Notes: generated by a model from the letters alone, not told the origin. A DNA stretch of 64,000 bases from Crossiella cryophila (GCF_014204915.1 NZ_JACHMH010000001.1:3931501-3995500); one strand, 5' to 3'. Positions 36,799 to 47,013 are shown, numbered from the stretch's first letter. Numbers and translations are program-made.

Positions 36799-37526
36799 TT
36801 ACCGGGCGGCGGGGATGTTGCGCAGCACGGCCCCCGCGATCGCCTCCGCCCGCCCACAGGTGTCCGGGTACAACGGCTTGAGGTCCTTGATCGCCGCGAG
36901 CTTCACCTCGAAGCTCTGGTCTTGTCGTCCTCAACCCGCACCGCGAGATAACCGTCCACAGTGGACGGATCGAACATGGGGAACTCCACCCTGCGCAGAT
37001 GGAGTGCGGTCAGACCCCCACCCTGCTCCCAGGTCCTCACCTCCAGACCCGCACTGACATCCGGATCCTTGACGAAGCCGGACCAGCGGCACCACCTGGT
37101 GTCGTTCACCGGCGCGTACGACCCGGCGCCCGGCACGGAGATGCCGAACTCACCCCGCTGCGCCTCGGTCAGCAACCCGCACGGCGGCAGGTCCCGCAAC
37201 TGCTTGGGTTGATCGACCAGGGGTGGCGTGGCGGGCGGCGGCGCGGAGCCGGTGCCCGTGGCCGAGGTGGTGGTGGGTGCGGCGGACCAGACCGTGGTGC
37301 CGCAGCCGGCCAGGATCGCGGCCAGCCCGAGCACGACACCACCCCACAGCAATTCACAGACCTGGCGTTGGCCGGTGAAACCACGCCCAGCCGACCGCGC
37401 CGACACCCCGCTGCCGCGCACCAGCGAGTGCTGCTCCCCGATTTGCCCGGCCTCCCCGGCGAACACCTCGCCCACCTGCACCACGTGCGAGGTGGCCACT
37501 CCCACGTGACCCCGATTTTTGCCCAT
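36799..37526 (-). pseudogene. Frameshifted lipoprotein gene of the DUF3558 type
   Basis: The frame from ATG 37526 encodes a lead with HVVQVGEVFAGEAGQIGE, then a lipobox segment (LGLAAILAGC), a T/P-rich linker and a DUF3558-like domain (LPPCGLLTEAQRG, WCRWSGF). It stops at about 36907 after VRVEDDKTRASR. Shifting one base near 36917-36922 restores the family's C-terminus (FEVKLAAIKDL, then YPDTCGRAEAIAGAVL) to TAA 36799. One missing base (CAGAGC reduced to AGAGC) explains it. The break could be genuine or an assembly error. Confidence 0.7.
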
Positions 37527-37705
37527 GCTGATCGAACCCCCCCGTCACGCCCCAGACCGTCCCGTCTGGTCGTCCCCGTGTTGTCGCGGGCGGACCGCGT
37601 ACCCGAATCCCCGCCCCTGTCGACCTCTCCCCGTCGGCCACGGTAACGCAGACCGCCGACGGGGCAGGTCGGCTCCCACTCGGTGCCGGATGAGGAACTG
37701 CGTTC

Positions 37706-38188
37706 GAGGACATCGCGTTGACGCACAATCGACTGACCCACTCGCGGAAGGTCGCCCAGGTCGCCCAGGCCATCGCGCAGCGGTTGCTCGCCGAGAAGTC
37801 CTCCTGGGGGCTCATCCACGAACTCGGCGGTATCGACGCGGATGTGCTGGGGACGGCCACGCTGGCGCACGATCTCGATCATCCGCCGTTCGGTCAAGTC
37901 GGTGAGATCACCCTGGCCGCGTGCGCCCACCCTCCGCGAGGACCACGAGAGCCACCTGTCGACCGACCCGGCCTACCGGCGGAAATGGCGCAAGTTCAAC
38001 GTCTACTGCCCGGAGCGGGCCGCTTTCGACATCGCTCGAAGGTTCCGCACCAGTTCGGGGCGTGGCAACGACTTCCCTGACGAGACGCAGTCACTCGAAG
38101 CCTCGATCATGGAAGCCGCGGACGAAATCACCTATGCCATCCACGACCTGGAGGACTGCACCGGTGCCGGGGCGATTCCGGTCGGGCA
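37706..38188 (+). pseudogene. Remnant of a dGTP triphosphohydrolase-like HD gene
   Basis: Frame 1 gives [17 protein letters not shown] and [17 protein letters not shown], the HD-domain signatures of dGTPases. It then shifts frame near 37920; the second frame gives [18 protein letters not shown] and EASIMEAADEITYAIHDLED, the later HD Asp region. The N-terminus, a central block and the C-terminus are missing. At about 38188 the sequence runs into another broken gene on the other strand. Confidence 0.7.
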
Positions 38189-39040
38189 ACGCCTCCGTCC
38201 AGGCGGTGACGGTGTAGCCGCGGATCCTGGTGGTCAGAGTGGTTGACCAGGTTTCGGTCGCGCTGCTAACCGAGACCTGGCTACGCTCAGTGACCACCTC
38301 GCCCTGGTGACGCCACACCAGGGCCACGGTCACCTCTACGGCGTGCCGTGCAGATCCACCCCGGCCCGAGTGACCCCAGCGGTGACGCGCACCGGCTTTG
38401 GATGCCAGTCCTGGTGTGGTGTCGCGTAGAAACCGATCCTGACCACCTAGGTGGCCAATCCGAACAGCTGGTACTAGTCATCCGACCTGATCAGCCCCGT
38501 CGGGGCCGGCGTAGTCGCCGGTGCGCGCGTTGTGGACATTCACCGTGTCGTACCGGAACGGGATGGCGGCGCCGACGATCCGACCGGTCACCTTGCTGGC
38601 GGGCTTGAGCCGGGCATCGAGCGAGTGGTCTCGCTCGCGGTCGCCCGCACCTGGGTGGCGCCGAACCGGTCTGGTGCGGCGCCAGACCACTGCCAGGCGT
38701 AGTCGCCCTTCATGTCCGGGAACTGCACGCGCCAGCCGTAGGGGCCGAGGAAGGAGATCGTGTAGCGGCCCTCGGCGTTGGTGCCCCGCACACCCCACGG
38801 GCGGTGATCCCCGGCCAGGGCGGGCCGGACGCTGGTGCAGAGCCCGGACACCGAGGCACCGGTCCGGGCATCGGTGACCGCACTGGTGATCGAGCCGGTC
38901 CCGTCGAAGTGGCCCGGGCGGCGGTGGTCCCACCGGAGGTCAGCGTGACCAGTCGCGCCCGCTTCGGATCGCCGGTCCCGCCTTCGGCGCCGACCCACTG
39001 ACTGCCGTGCACGCCGTCGCCGGTGTCCCAGGCGCCAGGC
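38188..39040 (-). pseudogene. Decayed secreted protein with carboxypeptidase-regulatory/Ig-like domains
   Basis: Pieces in several frames read in order on the minus strand: HGSQWVGAEGGTGDPKRA, SITSAVTDARTGASVSGL, EGRYTISFLGPYGWRVQFPD, KVTGRIVGAAIPF, FYATPHQDWHPKPVRVTAG, VTVALVWRHQGEVVTERSQ. At least four frameshifts or stops separate them. The pattern 'TDARTG..V.G..TNAEGRY' is that of carboxypeptidase-regulatory-like repeats in secreted actinobacterial proteins. The N-terminus is not found. Confidence 0.55.
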
Positions 39041-39413
39041 GCCGCGAACAGCCGGTCCCGCCCGGGCCGTGGCGCCCTGTCTCCGGGGCCGCGTGTGCTG
39101 CCCGCCCCGCCCGCCGCTTCCTCTGCGGAACGCTTTTGGGGCCGAAAAGGTTGCCTTTCCTGTTGATCTTGGGCTCGTTTGGGGGTTGGGGGCGGCCATT
39201 CTGCTTCGTGCGAGACGCTGGCGCGCGTGCCTTCACCTGCGACGATGTGAATCGCTGGGATGCGGTTCGTAGGGTGAGAATACCCTTGTGGGTGACCTAA
39301 CCGGCGCGGCTATCCACAGGCCCCTGGCGACTCCGGACACGGTGCCGCTGTCTGGGGCAGGGCGCGGTGCGTGGGGCCAGGAAGTGTTCTGTGGCTTGGG
39401 TTGGCGGTCTTCG
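39041..39413. other. Intergenic region, no gene seen
   Basis: Holds a T-rich/G-rich stretch (TTTGGGGGTTGGGGGCGG at about 39178-39195) and no frame with coding character. It separates the decay zone from the AfsR-type regulator, whose 3' end lies at 39414. Confidence 0.5.
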
Positions 39414-42398
39414 CTACTCCGTCAGGTAGGCGCCCAGGCCCAGTTCTTCGGCTGTGCTGGCTACCTTGTGCAGGACCGTTCCCGCTCGTTCGTACCAGTC
39501 CTGGCCCTCCTCTGGCTCGGCCAGGAACTCGGCCAGGGTCGCGAGGACGTCGCGGAGGGCGTCTTCGGTGGCGCCGTCGCCGCCGCCGATGACCAGGTAG
39601 GGCTCGCTCAGTTCGTCGTGGAGTCTGGTCAGGGCTTCGCGCAGGGCGGCGTTGGCGCGGTCGTGGTGGCCTGCTTGGTGGCGGGCCTCGCTCAGGTAGA
39701 TCAGGGCCGAGGTGACCATGCGGTGTAGCAGGGAGGTGACGAAGTCGCCTCTGTTGGCCATGGACTTGGACAGTTCGATGCCGCGTTCCCGGTAGCCCGC
39801 GGACTCGGCGAAGCGGCCCAGGGCGGCGCAGGCCCGGCCGAGCACTTCCAGGGTCAGGGCCAGGTCGTACAGGTCTCCCGCGGCCATCAGCAGGTCCAGG
39901 GCTCGGGCGCCGGAGACCAGGGCGTCTTCGGGGCGGCCCAGGCGGGTTTGGTTGGCGGCCAGGCCCAGTAGGCCAGCGCCTTCGCCGACGGCGGAGCCCG
40001 CGGCGCGGAAGAGGGCCAGGGCCGCGGTGGCTTCTTCCAGGGCGCCGGCGTAGTCGCCTTCCAGTTGGCGGACGCCGATGGCCTGGCGGTGGGTGTAGGC
40101 GCGGGCCAGGGTGTCGCCCGCGACGGTGAAGCCGGTCAGGGACTCGGCCAGCAGGGTGCGGGCCGGGCCGAAACGGCCGTGGTGGGCCTCGATCCGGGCG
40201 ATGCCGCGGCGGGCGTAGGCCACGCCCAGGGTGTCGCCGATGTCGGTGGCGGCGCGCAGCGCGGTGCGGTTCACCGTCTCCAGGTCACGCCAGTGGCCTG
40301 CCCAGTCCAGGTAGTGCCGCATCATCCAGGCCAGCATCCAGGCCTGCCGTTCGAACCCGGTCGTGGCCGCGCGCTGGGTCAGGCCGATCAGCACCCCGTG
40401 TTCCAGGATGAACCAGTCCAGAGCTTGCTCGTAACTGGCGAACCCGCGGGGGCTGACCGCGGGGTCGGGGTCGCCGGGCGCGGGCAGGTCCTGGTGTGCG
40501 GACAGGATCCGGGCCGCGGCGTGGGCGGTGTGCAGGTGGTGTTCCAGGCCGCGGCGCAGCACCGCGCGCTGGTCGGCGGCGCTGTCCTGGGCGGCCACCA
40601 ACTCCAGGGCGTAGGCGCGCAGCAGGTCGTGGGTGTGGAAGCGGCCGGGGGCGATCTCGGCGACCAGGTGCGCGGCGGTCAGTTCGCGGAACAGCGCCTG
40701 CGCGCGGGCCACCGGCAGGCCGGCCAGGCTGGCGGCGGCGCGCAGGTCGATGCTGGTGGAGGGGTGGAAGGAGAGCAGCCGGAACAGCCTGGCGGCCGGC
40801 ACCGACAGCGCGCGGTAGGACCAGGACAGCACCGAGCGGACGTCGGAGCGGCTGTCCGCGCCGGTGAAGGCGTCCAGCCCGCCGCGCGCGGCCTCCAACT
40901 CCTCGGCGACCGCGGCCAGGCTGAACGCCGGGTGGTAGGCGGCGCGGGCGCACACCACGGCCAGGGCCAGTGGCAACCGGGCGCAGGCGGCGATGATCGC
41001 GCGCACCGCCTCGGGTTCGGCCGCCACCCGCGCCCGGCCCAGCCGCCGGGCCAGGAAGGCGGTGGCGTCCTCCTCGCTGAGGATGTCCAGCGCCACGGTG
41101 TGCGCGCCGGTGGCCGCGACCAGCCCTGACAGTTCGACCCGGCTGGTGACCAGCACGAAGCAGTTCGGGTTGCCCGGCAGCAGCGGCAGCACCTGGGCGG
41201 TGTCGCGGGCGTTGTCCAGCAGGATCAGGCAACGCTTCTCGGCGAGCACGCTGCGGTAGAGCGCGGTGAGCGCGTCCAGGCGGTCCGGGCGGAGCGTGGT
41301 GGGCACGCCGAGCGCGTCCAGCAGCCCCCACACCGCCTCCCTCGGCTCGACCACGACCTCCTCGGGTTCGAATCCGCGCAGGTCGACGTAGAGCTGGCCG
41401 TCCGGGAAGTCCGCGGCCACCTGGTGTGCCCAGCGGACCGCGAAGGTGGTCTTGCCGACCCCGGCGGTGCCGTGCACGACGGCGACCGCGGGGCAGCTCG
41501 GATCCGGCGCGTCCGGCATGGTCAGCGCGGCCAGTTCGGCGGCGCGGCCGATGAAGGCAGGCAGATCCGGCGGCAACTGGGCCGGGGTGACCACCGGGAC
41601 GGCGGCCGGGGCGATCCTGGGCTGCTCGCGCGGGCCGGCGAGCAGTTCTGGGTCGGCGCGCAGGATGCGGTAGTGCAGTTCACGCACGGTCGGACCGGGG
41701 TCCACTCCCAGTTCCTCGGCCAGCAGCGCGCGCAGTTTGTCATAGGCGGCAAGGGCTTCGGCCTGCCTGCCGGAACGGTAGAGGGCCAGCATCAGCAGTT
41801 CGTGCAGCCGCTCCCGCAGTGGTTCGGCCTGCGCCTCGGCGGCCAGCCGCTCCACCAGGTCGGGGCAGCGGCCCAGGTCCAGTTCGAGTCCGGCCAGCTC
41901 CTCGACCACGCCAAGGCGTCGGCGGCGCAGCCGGGCGCGTTCGGCCTCGGCGGTCTCGCCGTGCAGTCCCGCCAGGGGCTCGCCGTCCCACTCCTCGACC
42001 GCGCTCTTGTACAGCTCGGCGGCGGCCCTGGTCTCCCCGCGTGCCCTGGCCGCCTCCGCCGCGCGCACGTCCCGGCGGAATCGGCCCAGGTCGACGGCGT
42101 CCTCGGGTACCCGGACCGCGTAGCCGCCACCGGTGGAGACGATCACCGGATCGGCCTCGCCGGTCTCCAGGACCCGGCGCAGCCGCTGGACGTAGGTGCG
42201 GATGGTGCCGCGGGCCGCGCGGGGCACGGACTCGCCCCAGAGGGCGGCGGCGATCTCCTCGACCGGGACCGCCCGCCCGTCCGCCAGTAGCAATGTGGCC
42301 AGGGTCAGTCGCTGCTGCGGTGACCCGAGGTTCAGCTCGGCTCCGTCGTGCCAGGCACGAACCGGCCCGAGCAATCCGAACGCCAGCCCCTGCTTCAC
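39414..42398 (-). CDS. AfsR/SARP-family regulator with NB-ARC and TPR domains
   Basis: 994 residues. An OmpR-type winged HTH (about 1-95, GLLGPVRAWHDGAELNLGSP), a bacterial transcriptional activation domain (BTAD, about 100-245, ending YDKLRALLAEELGVDPGPT), an NB-ARC ATPase (P-loop GTAGVGKTTFA; Walker B CLILLDNARD), a winged helix, then TPR-like repeats to the end. This is the classic large SARP layout that activates secondary metabolism genes. No biosynthetic cluster is adjacent, so targets are elsewhere. The start follows a ribosome site AGGGGAGCTC. Confidence 0.92.
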   Translation of the reverse strand: MKQGLAFGLLGPVRAWHDGAELNLGSPQQRLTLATLLLADGRAVPVEEIAAALWGESVPRAARGTIRTYVQRLRRVLETGEADPVIVSTGGGYAVRVPEDAVDLGRFRRDVRAAEAARARGETRAAAELYKSAVEEWDGEPLAGLHGETAEAERARLRRRRLGVVEELAGLELDLGRCPDLVERLAAEAQAEPLRERLHELLMLALYRSGRQAEALAAYDKLRALLAEELGVDPGPTVRELHYRILRADPELLAGPREQPRIAPAAVPVVTPAQLPPDLPAFIGRAAELAALTMPDAPDPSCPAVAVVHGTAGVGKTTFAVRWAHQVAADFPDGQLYVDLRGFEPEEVVVEPREAVWGLLDALGVPTTLRPDRLDALTALYRSVLAEKRCLILLDNARDTAQVLPLLPGNPNCFVLVTSRVELSGLVAATGAHTVALDILSEEDATAFLARRLGRARVAAEPEAVRAIIAACARLPLALAVVCARAAYHPAFSLAAVAEELEAARGGLDAFTGADSRSDVRSVLSWSYRALSVPAARLFRLLSFHPSTSIDLRAAASLAGLPVARAQALFRELTAAHLVAEIAPGRFHTHDLLRAYALELVAAQDSAADQRAVLRRGLEHHLHTAHAAARILSAHQDLPAPGDPDPAVSPRGFASYEQALDWFILEHGVLIGLTQRAATTGFERQAWMLAWMMRHYLDWAGHWRDLETVNRTALRAATDIGDTLGVAYARRGIARIEAHHGRFGPARTLLAESLTGFTVAGDTLARAYTHRQAIGVRQLEGDYAGALEEATAALALFRAAGSAVGEGAGLLGLAANQTRLGRPEDALVSGARALDLLMAAGDLYDLALTLEVLGRACAALGRFAESAGYRERGIELSKSMANRGDFVTSLLHRMVTSALIYLSEARHQAGHHDRANAALREALTRLHDELSEPYLVIGGGDGATEDALRDVLATLAEFLAEPEEGQDWYERAGTVLHKVASTAEELGLGAYLTE

Positions 42399-42481
42399 TG
42401 AGCTCCCCTTGCTGCCTGGAACTCCAGTGTAATCCCCTGCACAGTCCGGCTTTTTCGCCTGCTGCCCGGGGATTCGCCGGC

Positions 42482-43219
42482 CTAGATGGCTCCGACGCGC
42501 AGTGCGTAGGAGACCGCGTGCGCCCGGTTTCGCAGCTCCAGCCGGGACAGCAGGTCCTGCATGATCTTCTTGATGGTGCGCTCGGAGTAGCTGAGCTGGG
42601 TGGCGATGTGCGCGGTGTCCTCACCCTGGGCGATCAGCCGCAGCACCTCGACCTCGCGCGCGGTCAGCCCGCCGGAGGTCAGCCCCTGCTTGGCCAGCAG
42701 ATCGCTCTGGAAGCCGCGGGCCTCATCGACCAGCCACCGGGTCAGCTTCTCCGGCAGCACCGCGCCGCCTGCCCTGGTGGCGATGAGTGCCCTGGTCACC
42801 AGGCGGGCGGAGATGTCGCGGCGGGGCAGGATGCTGACCACGCCGACCCCGAAGATCCGGCTGAGGTGGCGTTCCCGCAACGGCCCGGCCACCAGCACCA
42901 CCCGCTGGGCGAAGTTCTCCGCGCGGTCGGCCATCGCGGCCAGATCGTCGATCAACTCGTCGGTGACGCTGTTCCCGAGCACCAGCACCACGTCCGCTGG
43001 AGCGCTCTCACCCGCAGCGAGCAGGTGCAGGTCGGGCGAGAGGGCCAGCTGCGGGATCATCTCCGCGGCCAGCAGCTGGTCGTCCACCCGCACCGCGACG
43101 GTGATCCGGTCGCGCGGCTCCGCGGCCCGCAGGAACGCGGAGTTGCCGCCCACGCTGACCGGGACGACGGATTTCAGCGACGTGCCCTCAACAACCTCAT
43201 TGGACAAACTCAAGCCCAT
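42482..43219 (-). CDS. LuxR-family response-regulator-like protein
   Basis: 245 residues from ATG 43219 (AAAAGGGG upstream). The N-terminal ~150 residues resemble a receiver domain (RITVAVRVDDQLLAAEMI, ADVVLVLGNS) but phosphoacceptor geometry is unclear, so it may be an atypical receiver. The C-terminal LuxR HTH is clear: GLTAREVEVLRLIAQGEDT, then YSERTIKKIMQDLLSRLELRNR. It lies 83 bp upstream of the AfsR-type gene on the same strand, so joint expression is possible. Confidence 0.85.
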   Translation of the reverse strand: MGLSLSNEVVEGTSLKSVVPVSVGGNSAFLRAAEPRDRITVAVRVDDQLLAAEMIPQLALSPDLHLLAAGESAPADVVLVLGNSVTDELIDDLAAMADRAENFAQRVVLVAGPLRERHLSRIFGVGVVSILPRRDISARLVTRALIATRAGGAVLPEKLTRWLVDEARGFQSDLLAKQGLTSGGLTAREVEVLRLIAQGEDTAHIATQLSYSERTIKKIMQDLLSRLELRNRAHAVSYALRVGAI

Positions 43220-43876
43220 GGCGGCGGCCCCTTTTCTGTGTCCCCTCGACCGCAAGCAAACCGCAGGGCTGTCAACGCGGCGTCAACGAGCTGTCAATGG
43301 TCCCGCCGGACACACTTTCCCGCCCTCGAACGCCCTGGTCAGTCACGGGGCGTCGCGACCGGCCGGGTCGCGGGGAGAAGGGAGAGCCGCGGGCGCGGGC
43401 CGGCGGATGTCGAGGAGGGGTCCACCGGAACGGTGTGCGCACGGGGGTCAGCGCGTGGCACACACCATCCAGGGATCCCGCGGCCCACGGCTTCCCGTTC
43501 TTCATCTCGGTAGGCCAGGACAACCGGCGCACGGCAGGAGAGTTCGTCCCGAGGGGATGGGAGGAACGCTGCGGCGGGAGGGGGGATTCCCGCGCCATGC
43601 ACCGGCCGACCGACGACTTCTTCCCCAGCAAGCGCCTCGGCCAACCCCGCACAGCATCAACCCCCTGATCGGCCCTGATCCAGCCCGCCGGTTGTATGGC
43701 CAGCCATACAAGCAGGTCAGCGGGTTGTGCGAACTTCCCGGTCCGGCAAATTCAGCCCGATCCTGCGTCCATTCGTGTCACCGGAGGGCCCGGCAAGATC
43801 ACCTCGGGGGGCCCGATTTCCGGGTGGGCGGGGCGGTGCGCTAGGCTTCACCACGTTCGAGAGAACAACGCAAGAC
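43220..43876. other. Intergenic region before tRNA-Pro
   Basis: About 650 bp with no gene I can support; the 100-120 codon frames here lack family resemblance and overlap each other. It contains an isolated 20-bp palindrome at 43692-43711. Confidence 0.5.
43692..43711. promoter_or_regulatory. Orphan 20-bp palindrome (TTGTATGGC-CA-GCCATACAA)
   Basis: Perfect 9-bp arms with a 2-bp centre, resembling operators of GntR/FadR or TetR regulators. No regulator or start codon is close by; the nearest downstream transcript is tRNA-Pro, 166 bp away. Confidence 0.5.
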
Positions 43877-43950
<74 letters not shown>

Positions 43951-43960
43951 CGGTCTGAGG

Positions 43961-43997
43961 AAGCCCTCGCAGGTTATGGCCTGCGGGGGCTTTCTTT
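43961..43997 (+). terminator. Rho-independent terminator after tRNA-Pro
   Basis: AAGCCCTCGCAGG pairs with CCTGCGGGGGCTT (one G-T pair) around a 6-nt loop and is followed by TCTTTTT. 43998-44326 shows no supported gene. Confidence 0.85.
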
Positions 43998-44326
43998 TTG
44001 CGATCTTGGCACTGTCCTCGAGGTCGAGCACACCGCTCAGCGACACCTCGCATCGTAAGGTTCCGGGGATTCCGCTCCTGGACCTGAAAGATCACTATCG
44101 GCCCGCAGGGCTACGGACCGGAACCGCACCCTCCGTTCGGCTGGCCACTCGAGCGATCAGTCGGCACCTGCAGGCCCGGCTGTTGGCTCGCGCCCCGTGG
44201 GCCGACAGCACCAACCGCAGCATACGAACCGCCAACCTGCCGCTGCTGACTCGTCGCTCAGCAGCGGCCCGTCGTTGACAACCTGGCCATGACGGACATG
44301 AGTTCGCTACCGGCCGGCCTTGAGCG

Positions 44327-45316
44327 TCAACGACGGTTGCGTCGCCGGCCCGTCGCTTGCTGCTTCCGCTTCGTCTTCTTTCGCTGTTCGTCGGTGCTTT
44401 CATGCATGGCGGAGTCCAACAACTGCCGCCGACCGCGTCGGCGCCACGCCGACAGCACCTCGGGCAGTTCGGTTCGCGTCAGCAGCCAGTTCATGGCAGC
44501 TCGGGTGGCCATGTCATTCGACTCCGCAAGGTCTGCTGCGGCCGTTGGGCGCAGCACGAGCCGGGCGGCGATCTGGTCATAACTGCTTGGTCTGATGAAG
44601 CGATCCATCCCCTGAACCTTGCGGACATTCGGGCAGAATGCCGCGCCGCAGTACCAGGCGGCGCCGGCCATCACGCCGCCGGAGTCCTCATTCTCCTCCG
44701 CAGTCGGACTGCACAGGACGTCGATCAGAGCCTGTTCCGCTGGAACGGGCGCCAGTGCGGTATCGGTCGTCAACGCCTCGGCGTAGAGTTGCCAGGCCTG
44801 TTCAGCGGTCCTGATCTGGTGCGATTCCGTGGGGCCAGCCATCTCGAACAGCAGCACCGAGTCACGCTGGAGACCTGACCGGCCACCGGTGACCGCCTTG
44901 GTCCTGTGGAAGCCGGTGAGGGTCAGGAGTTCAGGTCGGCGCAATCCCTTGCGCCAGTCGTCACCGAGCCTGGCGTGGGGTGATGACACGAAAGGGCAGA
45001 CCTGGGCCGCGTACAACGCGCAGATCTCATGCACAGGCGCCTCGGTGAACCTATCCGGCAGGAGGCCGTCGAAGCCGACCTGCCAGCGAAGCTCGGTGCC
45101 GAACGGGTGTGCGCACACGGCGCACAGATCGAATGTGGCGAGCGCGAGCTTGCGTTGTTCCGACAGAGTGCCGAAGTCAACCTTGCCCAGCGGCTGGCCG
45201 ACGGTCGCGATGATCGGGTACCCACGTGGATCCGCCGTCAGGTGCGCGCATCGTTGCGGGCGGGCGATCTCGGCTGGACCCTTGCCTGGCTGACCGGTGA
45301 TCGATGACATGGTCAT
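44327..45316 (-). CDS. Hypothetical Cys-rich protein (actinobacterial conserved type)
   Basis: 329 residues. Cysteine pairs occur in PQRCAHLTADPRGYPI, DLCAVCAHPFG and CALYAAQVCPF, which may bind zinc. The C-terminus is strongly basic (RRRGRRQLLD, then KKTKRKQQ). Start ATG 45316 lies 3 bp after the stop of the broken GNAT gene, so the two form an operon. Similar uncharacterised proteins are common in actinomycete accessory regions. I recognise no function. Confidence 0.65.
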   Translation of the reverse strand: MTMSSITGQPGKGPAEIARPQRCAHLTADPRGYPIIATVGQPLGKVDFGTLSEQRKLALATFDLCAVCAHPFGTELRWQVGFDGLLPDRFTEAPVHEICALYAAQVCPFVSSPHARLGDDWRKGLRRPELLTLTGFHRTKAVTGGRSGLQRDSVLLFEMAGPTESHQIRTAEQAWQLYAEALTTDTALAPVPAEQALIDVLCSPTAEENEDSGGVMAGAAWYCGAAFCPNVRKVQGMDRFIRPSSYDQIAARLVLRPTAAADLAESNDMATRAAMNWLLTRTELPEVLSAWRRRGRRQLLDSAMHESTDEQRKKTKRKQQATGRRRNRR

Positions 45317-45319
45317 CCC

Positions 45320-46105
45320 TTACCTCAGCCCCAGCTGGTCAGCAATGCTCTTCACGGCGTTGCCGTGTGCTGCCATGTTCGGATCCATGATCCAGATCGT
45401 GTCGTCGAACGGTTCGAAGCCGAGCGACGCCCAGGTGCGACGGATCTGTTCCATGGCCGGCTCGAGGACCGTCGAGTCCTTGTGCTGCCCCTCGTCCAGG
45501 TCAATAGGGAACGGGTGGACCGCGACCACTCTGGCCGCAGCAGCAATCCAGTTCAGCATTCGACCGGTGAGCAGACGCCCATCGCCACCCAGGCCACGCT
45601 ATGCCGGAGCCAGCCGGACCCGGTCAATGATCACAACCTGGCTGCCGAGGCATTCGAGCCTGTCCGCCAAGTCGTCGGCCAGGTCTGCACTGGAGAGTGT
45701 CCGGCCTTCGCCGAACAGTGGGATGAAACGCGCGTAGTCCTCGCTGCGGGCATCCAGCGTCTCGGTCGGGTCCTCTACCTGTACGAGGTCGACGACAAGT
45801 CCATCTGCCTCGAACATGACCAGTTCACGCCCGCCATCGCCGTGATCGGTGGATATCAGCGATACCCCCGGCAGAGCGTGCCAGCGCTCTTCAGGCGCGT
45901 CGCTGGGCCACACGTTGATGGTCGCGGTCGCGTGCCAGCCCACGGTGCCCGGGTCGGTCAGTTCGGCGCCGACAAGGCTCGTTCGGCCGTCGAAGTGCAG
46001 CTCGACGTACCCCAGCTGAGCGAGCAGCTGCTGAGCCGTGTCGCTGACGGAACCGTTTTGTGGCATTAGTTCAGTGTAGCGCCGAGCATCCGCATTGGTG
46101 TCCAT
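45320..46105 (-). pseudogene. GNAT-like acetyltransferase gene split by an in-frame amber codon
   Basis: The frame from ATG 46105 runs 168 codons to TAG at 45601-45599, just after IDRVRLAPA. The same frame then continues RGLGGDGRLLTGRMLNWIAA and on to TAA 45320 (SLGFEPFDDTIWIMDP near the end). LAPA-[W]-RGLGGxG is the acetyl-CoA binding loop of GNAT enzymes, where a Trp is common; a TGG-to-TAG change fits exactly. No frameshift is needed, only the stop. Without suppression the product lacks the CoA site and is dead. Confidence 0.7.
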
Positions 46106-47013
46106 TTCGACTACTGTGGGTACGCTGGGAGGTACACCTTGTATTCGCGCACTGCTTTGTCGTTGGTTCGGCTGCCGCCGTGGCCGAGGCCGATGGGGAC
46201 AGCCTGCTGGTGTATGCGCTGGGTGCCGACTGCTATGGCGAGGCAGCCTCGCCCGAAAACCTGGTCACCGTGCGCGAGAGCCCGCTGAAATTCGTGCTCA
46301 GGGTGTCTGGGTGTGACCTGTTGGAGAATGCATCGGTGCGTGCCGTTCCTGGGCTGCACGTGCACGCGGAACCCTCCCTCAACACGGTCCCCGCGGTTAT
46401 CCGAGGTGGTGGCAGGGATGAGGACGCGCCAGGAGACCGATCTCAGCGTCGTTTACTGGTGCGTCGTGGCGTATCGGTTGACGGTCTGTCGGGGTGGGAT
46501 ACGTCGCAGGCGTGTACCTGGCGGTTCTAGGACCCGCATGCTCGGTACAGGTTGGTCGGACGCATTCTCTCGGTCTCGGGCGACGAGCTGCCGGTGTGAA
46601 GCCGCGACGGCGAGGATGTGGACATCGCGTGCCGGCCTGGAGATATCTCGATCGCCGACGGATGCGGTGGTTCACTCGTCGGGGTTGAGTTCCCGATCCA
46701 GCTGCGTGAAGTGCCGCCAGGCACATGTTGGATCGACGCCTTCCTTCCCTCAGTGTCACGCGTTTGCGTAAGTTTAGTGTTTGAATTCGGTCGGGTTGAT
46801 GCCCGGTGACGTATTTATCGCGGCGGCTCTGAATTTTCGAGACTTTTGCGTCTTGTAATTCTTGTTGATCTTGTTGGTCTCGAGTGGAGAAAAGTTGTCA
46901 GGGGTCATGTTTATCGTCGCCCCATGACGCGACACGTGCCGACTTGCCTTCGAGGGGATCCCTGTCGAAGCGATGGCTCGTGCGCAGGTACGGCAACGGG
47001 ATGAGGTGCAGTA
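46106..47013. other. Gene-poor stretch with possible coding remnant
   Basis: 46120-46420 (+) has coding-like codon use (peptide containing VAEADGDSLLVYALGADCYG and ESPLKFVLRVSG) but no start, and it frays after about 46430; probably a gene remnant of unknown family. 46770-47000 is markedly AT-rich (TTTAGTGTTTGAATTC, GTAATTCTTGTTGATCTTG) and probably holds the promoter of the CBASS-like operon that starts at 47014. Confidence 0.35.

Noticed and set aside
43297-43668. Frames of 100-126 codons upstream of tRNA-Pro, both strands
   Set aside because: Mutually overlapping, no ribosome site and no recognisable domain.
45599-45601. Amber codon as programmed recoding (pyrrolysine)
   Set aside because: Nothing else in the window suggests recoding; nonsense mutation is simpler.
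46060-46530. 156-codon gene before the CBASS-like operon
   Set aside because: Only the middle has coding character, with no credible start; treated as a possible remnant.
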